From Cryptomeria japonica (lineage: Eukaryota; Streptophyta; Pinopsida; Cupressales; Cupressaceae): a stretch of 64,000 nucleotides of DNA. The DNA is taken from contig NC_081411.1 of NCBI RefSeq assembly GCF_030272615.1, positions 186,582,949-186,646,948 on the forward strand. Reading direction: 5' to 3'. The position numbers were made by a program, and so were the translations under genes. Below are positions 48,833 through 60,230 of the stretch, in pieces; the first letter of the stretch is position 1, and every line of letters starts with the position of its first letter. The notes beneath the pieces are model-generated. The model was not told the origin of the DNA. It worked only from the letters and a program-made list of their open reading frames with translations, and did not search any database.

Positions 48833-49170
48833 CATCATTTTGAGTTTCACAAAACCCGTGTGGGTTATGAAAAACCATCATTTTGAGTTTCACAAATCCA
48901 GGTTGGGTTATGAAAAACATCATTTTGAGTTTCAGAAAACCCATACGAGTTATGAAAAACCATCATTTTGAGTTTCAGAAAACCCATACAAGTTATGAAA
49001 AACCATCATTTTGAGCTTCACAAAACCAGTACAGGTTATGAAAAACATCATTTTGAGTTTCACAAAACCCATACGGGTTATGAAAAACCATCATTTTGAG
49101 TTTCACAAAACCTAGACGGGTTATGAAAAACATCATTTTGAGTTTCACAAACCCGTATGGGTTATGAAGA
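48833..49170. repeat. Tandem array, 8 units of 42-43 bp with a palindromic core
   Basis: Each unit reads CATCATTTTGAGTTTCA, then CAAAACCCGTACGGGTTATG or a variant, then AAAAAC. Units start at 48833, 48876, 48918, 48961, 49004, 49046, 49089 and 49131. The core palindrome varies at its centre (GTGT, GTAT, ATAC), mostly keeping its arms. Confidence 0.9.
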
Positions 49171-49538
49171 CATCAAAATGTATGCTTGTAAACTTAGCAT
49201 TTACTACAGATATGTATAGACATACATATATAATATGTGTTTATGTATGTATATATGCATATCATGCATATCTATAGTTATATATACATATATTTATATA
49301 GATATATGTATATATGTTTGTATACATGCATGTCTCTCTTCTTTTCCTCTCTCTCATCTTCCTTCTCCCATCACCATCTCTGTCTATTCTAAGCCCTAAA
49401 TATCCTCATCGAGTTATATCTCAACTCTCTCCTCATCACACTTCTCTCTCTACCGAGTCTCTCACCCTCTTATTCTTCTCATTCTCTCTCTACCTCATAT
49501 CTCTCACCCTCTCCTCCTCCTACTCTCTCTCCCTATCC

Positions 49539-49541
<3 letters not shown>

Positions 49542-49631
<90 letters not shown>
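49542..49631. repeat. (CT)n microsatellite
   Basis: An uninterrupted CT dinucleotide run of about 90 bases inside the inverted-repeat element, preceded by pyrimidine-rich text from 49330. Confidence 0.98.
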
Positions 49632-49633
<2 letters not shown>

Positions 49634-49957
49634 CTTCCTCTTTGGTTCTTAGTTCTACATAACACATACGGGTTATGCAGAACTAAGGCCAAAACTTCTA
49701 GTTTTGCATAACTAGTACGGGTTATGAGAAATTGTTCCTCAAAACCCGTATGGATTTTGAGGAACTTGTTTTTTATTATTAAATATAATTTTCCTCAAAA
49801 ACCAAGGAAATTTTTGTTTTTTATTATTATTATTGGCTAGGCTTGGTGTTAACAATCCTAGCATGTTTTTGAATTTCATAGAACACGCATGGGTTATGAA
49901 AAAATTCTTTTTGTTTGCATGTGGCCAATTTTTTGTCCACCTTCTTGGTGCACTTAC

Positions 49958-50499
49958 CCCCATTGCATAGTTGCATTAAAAGTTTTGCAATAAATAATGA
50001 AGACATTGTAAGGTATGAGGTTTTTGTGTAGGTTATGTTTTGTGGATTTGGGGTTATAAATCTATGGTTATTTTTGTAGATCTTGGGTTATGAATCTAAG
50101 TTGAACAAAGTATTTTTTGGGTGTTTATTATGATCGTTTTGTAGGAGAAGTTTCACATATGACCCTTGGGATAAAACAAACCTCGTCATTGAGTTCAACG
50201 CACTAAAGAGACAAAAATTGACATAAATTTTAACTTATTTTGACCAAGTGTATAATGTCTTATGGTGAAAATTCTCAAAAGAAAAATGATTTTTTTTGCA
50301 ATAATTTTTTGTAAAAATTTCAAAAAAATGGCAAGGGGATTTATAAACCCCCCTACTACATGTATTAGTATATTGTCTTTTTGCATTGACAAAAATAGGC
50401 AACTTGTTAGCAAGAAATCAAGAGACATAGACTAAAGTACTAAGCCCCAGTGATTTTTTGTAGTTGTAGTCTTAAACCCCGAACTTAACCATATCAAGG
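49958..50499. other. Intergenic or retroelement remnant
   Basis: No domain recognised. It may continue the copia-type remnant interrupted at 47863, but no match could be shown. Confidence 0.4.
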
Positions 50500-53400
50500 G
50501 AGGTGAGGAATCAGATATGGATGATTACTTAGTTAGAAAAATATGGATAACATATAATATAAAACACAACATTGAGACCCAAAAATTATTTAATAGGTTG
50601 CATTCATGTAGTGTATCATTTATGTCCTTTCATAACCTTACGTGTTCATATCATGCTCTTTCCTCTATATATTCTACCTATTCTTCTTCCTTTAGTATTT
50701 ACTCCTATCTTCCCCTTACTATTGGTGAATGTGTCGTATAATATATTTATAGTTACAAGATGGGGTGTCTCCCATGTATGTTACGCCTAGTCTATATGCT
50801 ATGTTCTAATTCTTGTGCTTTGTGGCCTTGATGTAGTGAGATGTGGCATGATTTCTAGAAGTCTATTTGGTTGTCCTTTTCCTGCCAACATCATCCCTCC
50901 TTCTAAAATTCAACTTGTCCTTAAGTAAACTTTGTTGTGTCAAGAGGATATCCTTGTATATCTCTTGGAGGATATTGGCATTATTCTCCCACTAAGTTGC
51001 AACCAACCATAGTTTGTGAATATGGATTTGGAGTTTTAACAATTGTTGTTCTGCTTCTAGAATAGTGGTAAATCTAGAGGCTATGGGAGAAGTGTTGGGC
51101 ATATTGGAGTAAGTATGTTAGTGATATGTGCTAATCTTAGGTTAACAACTTTTTGGAGCTAGTAAAATTTGTGTCAGGTCTGGTTCAGTTGTTCTTGTAG
51201 GTGTTGAGATTGTCCATGAAATTTTTTGATGTTCACTCAGGCCTTCCCTTTTAGATCTTGTAGTGAATCATAGGTATTCAATTTATTGTTGATCGCCAAC
51301 TCTAACTTATCCATATTAAATTTAATTTTGGTCACTAACATTGGACATTGTAAGAAAAACTGGTATAGGCTAAATTTGCATCCCCCTCAGTGTTCTTCAT
51401 TGTGTTGTTATGATTCTCCAATATGGATCAAGCTATGGCACAATTCCACCATTCTTCATCCATTCTAACCATGTTCAACTTGGTAGTCACTTGTTGTTTC
51501 AAAGTATCTTTTTGTATTCTTGTATCTTTGAGAACTACATCCATTACCAGGGTTTGTAACTATGTCAATAGTGGTTGGAAAGAGTATCCTATAATATGAT
51601 GGAACTTGAGCTATATATATTTTATCATATCTTCTAATAGACCTACATTGTCCATGTACTATATATAGAGCTCCTCCTAAGTTGTGTAATGCAAAATATC
51701 CTCTAATTGAAACTTTTGGACTGATGGGATGCTACGAAAATCCACTTGGAATCTAATCAAAGATAACTGAAAGAGTTGGGGAGAGGTGAATTGTTGAATT
51801 TGCTTTTGTTTGGCTAGGAATTACTTAATGTGCTATATGGGAGACTATACATAGGATGATGGGGTGTCCAAGGACATTGGAGGTTGGGAGAACTATTTTG
51901 ATTATTTTACTTTATATCTTGCTTCTTCCTCACATAGTCTTTGATTAGACAATTTAGTGGATACTTTTATAAATTCCTAGACCATGTTGGTAACCTCTAG
52001 TTTGTCTATCATTGTTCTATCCAAACTTTATTTGGTTCAAATTTCTTTTGTTCTCATTTCCAAAATTTTCTTCTTGTGTGGGGGAGAAATTATCAAAGGT
52101 ACTATGTCAATGGCTTGGGTTTTGAGCTTCTCTTCTACTTTTGTTGCTTTCTCTCATCTTACCTTTACTTCTCTAGTTAGGAAGTCCAAAAATATGTACA
52201 TCAGATCCTCCATTTTTTTGTTGGAGGCCACCAAGTGCCGAATGATTACATTTTTTGTTACCACCTAGCTAGTTTGGGTTAGCTCTAGATATATGTGGAG
52301 GGATTTTTTCATCAATTCCTCATTAAATAACCCATTGTAAAGCTTATCTTCATCAATTGGTTCTAGTGGTACTTGACCTAAGGTCTCTTCTAGACCTTAT
52401 TCTACAATGTTGATCACCTATAGGGAAACTACTTTGTGTGCTTTTTCTTTTTGCCATTTTTTCTTCTTTTATGCACTTATTTGTAGTAGTGCTTCTAGTG
52501 TTTCAACTAAATCCCTCCATGGAGAGGTAGTGGGAGGTGGCATTTTCTTGGGCTGGCTACTCTTGCCTTCTATATATTTTGGTTGGAACTATCTAGATAT
52601 CTTAGGGGTGGTTGTCGGTGATGTTGTTATTTCAATTGTACCAGTTTTCTATTTGGCATGTTGTTTATCCTTTGTTTTCTCCATATGTTCATCTACTTTT
52701 ACTTTGATCATAGAATCCATGAATTCCTTGTACATGGGATTTTTTAATGCTTTAGGGTCTTTAGGAAGGTAGAGTAGATTTGTGGCATTGGATTCAATTT
52801 TAGCATTGGATACTTCATAAGGTAATTTGGGAATCCATGAGGTTTGGGGTTCTATAGCTTCCATCATGAAAGATTCTATATCTAAATAAGAAAAAAATTA
52901 TATCTTTGTATTTGTTAACCATGGTGTAAGATATTGTTTCTCCACTTTACATATTTTCCTAGAAAGTGGCAAAAAACCTAGAATATATAGCGGTGAAAGA
53001 GGATGCAACCTTGTAATGTTGTACATGGTCTTATATTTGTACCACAACCAATAGATAGGGTCTCATATTTTCCTTGCATATGCTAGTAGGGTATGCATGA
53101 AGTAGAAAACTAGGCAGATTAAAAGAGAATCGTACCAGAATTGCTAGCACGTATGTTTTGGTGCAAGTTGTCTTCTCGAAAAGTTTGTGATGTTGGACTT
53201 CACACAAATCCACTTTTTCCTTGTCCATTATCATCTAATAGGTCATGTGTAAAGAAATGGTCGTGGCTGACCCCTCCAATACTAGTGAAGTAGACCTAGT
53301 AGGCAATCCCCATAGTTCTGTACTTAATGATAGGATTGGTAATCTTACTGATATCCAAACTTCTTTGTCATATGTGGTTGTAGTAAGTTTGGTCACTTCT

Positions 53401-53940
53401 ACATTTTTTATGTCCTTTAGAAAAATGTCCCCATGTGCCCATAACTAGGTGATTGCTTGAATTGCCTCCTTTTTGATCCAATAAATTTAATCTAGCTAGA
53501 GATATTTGTCATGTAGCCATCTGAGTACAAGGTTGGCCCCACTTTCATGTGTGGTAAAATTTGGGAAGTCCTTCCATGTCGTAGAGCTTCTGTTTAGTTA
53601 CCTAGTTGTATTGAGGCATATAGTTTTGTAGTGCCATAAATTATGGCTCATGGATTTATGACACTTATGCATGTCACCCTCATGCATTAATGACAAGGTT
53701 CATGATCAAGACTATCATTTTGACATCATGGCCTCTTAAGACAAAGTGTCACCAATCTTCCTAAAACCTTGATTATGGTTATCTTTGGATGGATAGAATT
53801 GTAGTGCGCAAACATCTGCATGTCGTAATAACATCCTGATAATTCTCAAATCCAAAATGGCATATTCGATATCATCCTTTCGATGATGTGTGTCCCTTGG
53901 CTTGGGTGGGTCTGAAACGGTCACTTGCACTCGTTTCTAG
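50500..53940 (-). pseudogene. Decayed coding relic of an unrecognised family
   Basis: Minus-strand patches read clearly as protein: TVSDPPKPRDTHHRKDDIEY (near 53910), IKKEAIQAITQLWAHGDIFL (near 53460), MIMDKEKVDLCEVQHHKLFE (near 53210), MMEAIEPQTSWIPKLPYEVS (near 52840) and a Lys/Glu-rich patch (near 52690). The wording reminds me of long hypothetical proteins from conifer repeats, but I can assign no domain. It is broken many times. Below about 52600 the protein signal fades, and the region could include its 3' untranslated part. It may share ancestry with 27900-28800. Confidence 0.4.
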
Positions 53941-54862
53941 TTTTAAAATCTCATTCTCTTGTTCATTGCTTCTTCTTCTAGGCTTTTTGGTCTCTTGGTG
54001 CTCTAAGAAAATCTATGAAATCAGAAGTGTGGCTCTCATCATCTTGAAGACTCCATTGCATTCTTAGAACTCTCACAACAATGATCTCATCTTGAGATTT
54101 GTCATGCTCCTATCTCAGGAGAGGGATTTGGCCAAAACGCTTTGTCTTCTCTCTTATCTCACACATTCTTAATGTTGCATTATTATATCTAGAAAATCTT
54201 TAAATGTGCATCTATTGTTTAGTTGTATTTAGTCTATTTATCTTTACATCTCATGTAATAGGGGATTTCCTCCATTAAGTGGGATTTGTTTCTATTGCTC
54301 TATAATTTTATCAGTGCATCATATGTAATACGGGTTTTCCTCCATTAATTGAGGTTTGTTTCTATTGTGTTTATTTTTTTATCTATTTTATTAATCTGGT
54401 TGATCATGGCGGTGGTAACACCAAAATGAGGGTTTAATTGAGGAACACCCCTATACAGCCCCACCATTTTCCCCTGTCTTAATGTGTGCAGGTGGTGAAC
54501 AGATTCTGCATTACTAAGAGGAAATTATAGAATACTTTTGGTGTGTTTTTGGGTTTTTGTTCGTACAGACGACAACACAATTCAAAGATATCACCACACA
54601 GCGTGCTATGTCATAAACACGAGACTGAATTGACTATATGGTATAATTTGTTTTGTGTATATGTTTCCTTTATAGTTAGAATTCCATTATTGCATTGTAT
54701 ATTTTAGTATTCAATAATTTTAATATACTATTTTAGTTTTTGTTTTATTCATGTTACTTTAATTTCCTAGCTCACCAGAGTGCCAGTAAAGTGAGGTAGT
54801 GTAAGGGTAGATTTTTTCCTTAAGATTTGTCATCTTGAGAGTAGAAAATCCCTACCTCTACA
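53941..54862 (+). mobile_element. Probable 5' LTR (3' part) of a second Tat-like element
   Basis: The text ends CCTACCTCTACA at 54862, and a primer-site-like TTTTGGTGAACCTGACGTG follows (54863-54881), the position expected for a gypsy 5' LTR. Within it, about 50 bases are duplicated at a 70-base period (54247-54296 and 54317-54367, sharing ATGTAATA and TTTCCTCCATTAA). The left edge was not found; it may lie anywhere from about 53940. Confidence 0.5.
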
Positions 54863-57111
54863 TTTTGGTGAACCTGACGTGAATGCCTTATGCCAAATCT
54901 CTTTCTCTTAGACTTTGATTCATTCAATAAGACATTCTCCAAGGATGACTTATATGGTAGATGAGGCCTTGGATGAATTTCTAGAAATGTCTCCTTCTAG
55001 TGAGGGAGATGTTAAAGATGGTTTATCCCCAATATTTTCTTCTTCCAAGGATGAAGAGTTTTTGAATGCCATTTTTATCTTTGTGGTTCCACAAAGGCCT
55101 AAGAGACCAGGCATTTGCGTGGCTACATCTAGTCCTTCTCCTAAGAAAGTCAAATCCATTGGTGGGAAACTGTTTAAGGGAGACGTTCTTGATTTGTATA
55201 CCAAGTATATGCAATATAAGCAGTCTTCCTACAACATTGTTTCTCATACATACAATACAAGAAGGAATAAACAAATTCCCAATCAGTCAAGTTCACCTTT
55301 ACCATCATCTCAACCAAGTCTTCCTCAAGCACCTCAGCTCGTAGCTAAGCACCCTAGTGTTTATGATCTTATTGAGAAACTTAGAGTTACTCTTGTTAAA
55401 ATCTCACTATGGGATTCTCTTTGGACTGCTCCAGTGTATCAAGTATGCTACATGAGGCTTTGTAAAAACAAAATTCTTCTTCTACAAGACCAATGGATGT
55501 GAATACACTAATGGACTATATTTATGTAGATTCGTCAAATATTATGTTCTATCGTCATGAAATTTTGCCTCCTGGAGTAAGGAACTTGGCTGATATTTTG
55601 ACGATAATTATTCATGTTAATGGTGTTGATATTAGGAAAACTCTTATTGACATAGGGTCAACACTTAATGTTTGTAGTTTAGATTTATTACCAAAGATTA
55701 AAGTGGACCCAAATTCACTTGTAGCATCTTCTTTAATTATTCATGGATTTAATACTGGAAAGACCATTGTGGGGACTATCATTCTACCCCTGAAGGTCGG
55801 GCATGTTACTATCCCAACCCTAGTACATGTGATGTCAAGGCCTTTACCTTACAATATTCTTTTGGGTAGACCTTGGCTTCATGCTTTCAAAATTGTTTCT
55901 CCCACCTTTCATGGGTCGATAAAGTTTGTTTCAAATAATCAGGTGGTCACAATCAAGGATGGCCCTGATGCCATGTACCTATGTCAAATGGCAGCAGTGG
56001 GTCAAACTTTGACTATGCCTTCATTCCAAAACTGTACTTCAAAATTATCTTCTCCAGTATTAACTTTTTATTCTATGATATCTCCTAAGAAATAGTTTCA
56101 AAAGAGTGATAAGGAGTTAAAAAATAAATCATTTGAGAAGCAGGATCCTCCCAAGGTAGACCTCCCAAAAGCACAAAGATCTGATTCTACCTCAGTTAAC
56201 TCTCCCTCTACCAAACCATGTTCTCCACCTAAAGTGAATACATGCTTGGGTGATGACTAGGATTCCTTAGACTTCACCAATTCTCATGTTGGTGAATATA
56301 AGGTCGACACCATCCATCTAATATTTCATAAAATTTTGTTCACCTTGGCCATAAAGGATGATTATGCATATATAAAGTCAGGTGATACTTATCATGCTAA
56401 CCATTTATTCTACACCAAACCCTCAACCTCTAGAGAGCTTCATGGAATCTATGGTCCACGTTATAATCTTGTCTCAAATCTTAGTTACAATGGTTGAGGT
56501 TGTGGACCTAATGGACAAGGTATTTAGATTCCTTTAGAACCTAAACCCTGCCATCAGAACACTGAGCTTGTATATCAACCTACACCTTGTAAATAAAAAC
56601 CATGGTTAAATGTTAATATGATTTATGAAAATATTCTCCTTCTTAACCTTGTACATCCTAAATATCTTGATACTGCTACATCACCCGATGAAGATTGGGC
56701 CCTTCCCTTTTGAAGAATCTTTGAAGGAATTCTTGGGTGTGTATTCAAATCTACCTCCTTATCATCATAAGTGATGATTCCCATATGATTTAAATGATCA
56801 AGCATATTTTGGGGAGTCCATTATGAATGTTGATGAAAAGAATCCTTTATCTCATGATGAGGAAAATGTACCTTTATCTCATCCTAAAGATCATAATGCA
56901 CTCCTTAAAGGAGACATTATTGATGTTATCATGGATACTAAGGATTCTAGCAAGATTATCAAAATCAAGAAATATCTATCTTCTGAGGAATCTAAGGATT
57001 TTAGCAAGATTATCAAAATCGGTCAATGTTTATCTCTTGAGGAATCTAAGGTACATTTGGATCTCTTACATCAGTATCCTGATGTTTTTTCTTGGTCATA
57101 TGAGGACATGT
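54863..57111 (+). mobile_element. 5' internal part of a second Tat-like gypsy fossil, cut by the chromovirus
   Basis: After the primer site come a gag-side stretch (54915-55500) with DEALDEFLEMSPSSEGD and NTRRNKQIPNQSSS, a protease region (about 55493-56000) with TLIDIGSTLNVCSLDLL and YNILLGRPWLHAFK, and a linker ending at HQYPDVFSWSYEDM (near 57070), the pre-RT motif of the Tat clade. The chromovirus LTR starts directly after it at 57112. The element is broken several times; its polymerase side would lie beyond the right end of the window. Confidence 0.75.
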
Positions 57112-58697
57112 TGATGGGTTGGGGTTTGGGATAGACTAGCCTAGTCTATGCTCTTAGATCCTTCCCTGGGATCACCCGATGTTCTCTCCACACCCTAGGG
57201 TCTCTAGGAATTCCCTTGCTTTGAGGAATCCCCTGACCTTGCCCAATCCACCCACCAATGAGTTGCAATGTTGCTCCTAAGGTCTCACCTACTCATGAGA
57301 CTCAAAACCCCTTACTATGGCTAATAAGGGCTAGGCTTGTTCCACACCTTCCAAGGTCTTAGCAAGGATAGGTCAGGTCTTCTTCATGGTTTTTCCACCC
57401 ATACATGTTCCCCCAAGAGGTTTCAAGATTCCAACCCCTTACCGATTTCACTATTTTGTGTTTTTGCTTACAAAATAGGGCTACAAGGATTTTGACCAAT
57501 TAGGCCTCCTACCCGATCCTTTAGGGCTCCCTCTCACAAACGATGCACAAAAAACCCAAACTCCCAAAATGGACTACCATTCATTTTGCTAGGGCTCAAT
57601 TATTTCTCTATTTTTGGGCCTCCAAGTGGCCGTACAGTGCCTTGGGCGAATGTTGGGGTTTTTAAGGGTTTTATGAGGGTTTTTAGGACTACCAAGGTCA
57701 CAGTGTAGGTTTGTTGCTTTTGCCACCTGGTCTAGATTGGTGGAAGCTTCTCCTTTACACAAATGGTGCTTCACTCACCCTCTTCAACTCCTCCAAAGGG
57801 TGTCTTCTTCTCTAACCAACCTTGCTCTCTCAGACCTCTGCACCAACAACCATTCCTAACACGACACCGTCCAGTCTTGCCTAGGAATGGGCCTTCAAAT
57901 GGCTTCCTTGCATTTCCAAGGGCCTTGCTTTCATTTAACTATGGTACAAGGTCTGCACTCTCATTTCCCATGGTTTCATGGTGGTTCCATAATGGGGAAT
58001 GGAGTTATGCAACCATTTACACAATCTTGTCCAAAACTGGATAGTAAGAAAGCAATTTACAAACTCATTACAGACACACTCAATCTACAAATAAAAACCT
58101 AATATAATTGCTCACAATGAAAGTATTTACACCATAGAAGGCATCCACATAGTTTTGCACGTAAATCAATCCATTAACTTGCTTGGTTGCTTCATTCAAA
58201 CAGACTGGTAACCAACAAACAGTCACAGTCAAGTCACTTTGCTTGGGTCATACAATGTTTGACATCCAACCCATTAACTTAGGGTTTGGAAATACTTATA
58301 CTACCCATACCTCAATTGGTGTGTCAAAATTAGGGCTCTCCACACTCAACAAGGGTCTTTGACCATTTGGGTGGAAAAGTTGCTTGACAACTTTTAAAAG
58401 TTGTCATGCAACTTTTGCATCTTTTAAGCAACTTTGCCATTGTTGCTTTTCATGACTCCTAAGCCTATTTTGGGCTATCCTAAGGATAGTAACATGCCAA
58501 TAAGGCCTAACACACATCCAAGGCACACTCAACCTCTCCTGCACAAGAAATCACAACAAAACACTAAGGACCTAAAACTAGGACCTAGTCTAGAATAAAT
58601 GAGCTCATGGCTCTTATTCATATACAATGGCTTCAAAGAAGCATAACACCAACAAAACAAAGAAGGAGGAAGAGCTTGGAAGGGTGTTCCTGCACCA
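57112..58697 (-). mobile_element. 3' LTR of the chromovirus
   Basis: 1586 bases, with the minus-strand start TGGTGCAGGAACACCC at 58697, next to the polypurine tract, and its end CCAACCCATCA at 57112. The first 605 plus-strand bases match 63395-64000. Confidence 0.88.
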
Positions 58698-58713
58698 TAC
58701 TCCCCCTTTGCAC
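58698..58713 (-). other. Polypurine tract of the chromovirus
   Basis: On the minus strand GTGCAAAGGGGGAGTA directly precedes the 3' LTR. It fixes the orientation and the LTR edge. Confidence 0.8.
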
Positions 58714-58717
58714 ACAA

Positions 58718-60230
58718 CTAAGAAATAGAAGAAGAGATGAGAGCCAGGTCTATTCCAAGTGTCTTGAACTTGCTCTCCTCCACCCAAGTAGCTTCTGACT
58801 CAGCTTGTTCTGCCCACTTCACCAAGTGTCCCATGTAGACCTGGTGTCTAGTGGACTTCTTTACTCTAGATTCCAAGATCTCCTCTTCTATAGGCTTCTT
58901 CACTTGTGGTAAGACATTAACATCTAGGTCATGCAGTACCTTGGCTTGGTTCTTAGTCTGCCCTTCTATCTCACCCTTGTACATGATCAGGTCAGCTACA
59001 TTAAAGACTGGTGATATAGCCAAATCTGAAGGTAGGTCAACCTTGTAGGCATTCTTACCATATTTTGATAGGATTCTACAAGGTCCTACCCTCCTCATGT
59101 GCAATTTGGTAGGCTAACCACTTTGCATCCTAGCTTTGCTCAAATGGACCATCACATAGTCACCCACCTTGAACTGAACCTCTCTCCTTTTCTCATCCAT
59201 CTTTGCCTTCAGTTTTTGAGTGGATTCAAGGATGGCCTTCTTAACTTGCTCTTGAACTTCCTTGATGGTTTGAGTGAAGTCCTCTTCTTTCCTACTCTTC
59301 ATTTCCAAACTACCAAGGTCTCTTAACTCACATACTCCTCTTGGATGTCTGCCATAGACAACCACAAAAGGACTTCTACCAGTGGTCCTATTCACATTGT
59401 CATTATACGCATACTCTTCTTGAGAAATGATTAGTTCCCATGTTTGGCCATACTCCTTAGTTAAACACCTCAACAAGTTACCTAACAACCTATTGATGAC
59501 TTCAGTCTGACCATCAGTTTTTGGATGGTAAGCTGAGCTAAATGACAAGTTAATTCCTAGTCTCCTCCATAATGTTTGCCAAAAATGGCCCATGAACTTG
59601 TTGTCTCTGTTTGAAACAATTCTTAAAGGGAGTCCATGAATTCTAACAATCTCCTTAAAGAAGAGATGTGCAACATAGCTTGCATCATGTGTAGTCCTAC
59701 ATGGAATGAAATGGCTCATCTTGGAAAATCTATCTACTACCACATAGATGCTATCCATACCTATCTTTGTCTTGGGAAGCCCTACTACAAAGTCCATGCT
59801 TATACATTCCCAAGGTCTATTTGGAACCGGCAATGGTTGATAGAGACCAACATTGCTTGATCCTCCCTTTGCTCTTTGGCATACACCACATTGCTCCATA
59901 TACCTCTTCACATCTCTTGGCAACTTTGGCCAATAGTAGTACCTCTGTACTAAATCCAAGGTTTTGTTGACTCCAAAGTGTCCACTTAAACTGCCATTGT
60001 GTTTCTCTTGGATGAAGTTTTCCCTCATGGATCCTCTTGGTACACACAATCGATTACCTTTGAACAAGAGACCATTTTGGAGAGTGTAATCTGCATACTC
60101 ACCATGGAAATGGTTCTCAAACTCTTTGCAAACCTTGTAAGCTGATGAGAAGTCTTCATCTCCTTCATAGAGGTCCTTGAAACCTTCTATTCCTATGCTC
60201 TGCAATTGTAACTCGTGAACTATCAACAAC
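58718..60230 (-). pseudogene. Chromovirus integrase and C-terminal chromodomain
   Basis: Zinc-finger part near 59860-59980 (HFGVNKTLDL, then CGVCQRAKG). The catalytic core runs about 59335-59810, with SMDFVVGLPKT (first Asp), VSNRDNKFMG (second Asp) and HPKTDGQTEVINR (Glu). A GPY/F-like tail reads GPCRILSKYGKNAYKVDLPS near 59080. The chromodomain lies about 58740-58890, with ILESRVKKSTRHQVYMGHLV and KWAEQAESEATW. Chromodomains are thought to steer integration to particular chromatin. Part of a fossil element. Confidence 0.88.

Larger units (their letters stand above)
47863..49957. mobile_element. Inverted-repeat element carrying palindrome arrays
   Basis: The ends match as inverted repeats: GTAAGTGCACCAAGATGGTG from 47863 and GTAAGTGCACCAAGAAGGTG read inward from 49957; further in, both contain ACAAAA and then GTGGCCAC or TTGGCCAC. 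The interior (2.1 kb) has no transposase or other open frame apart from simple-sequence ones. It contains about 15 palindromic cores like ACCCGTACGGGT, a 42-43 bp tandem array and a 90-base CT run. No target duplication was settled, so the superfamily is open; a non-autonomous DNA transposon is the best guess. Confidence 0.6.

Noticed and set aside
49314-49652. 112-codon open frame on the plus strand, Leu/Ser-rich with a long SLSLSL tail
   Set aside because: It is produced by the CT microsatellite and its pyrimidine-rich lead-in; the opposite-strand RERERE frame has the same cause. No start context or domain.
58529-58798. Short frames on both strands across the chromovirus LTR edge
   Set aside because: They span the polypurine tract and LTR start, which explain the sequence; no independent gene.
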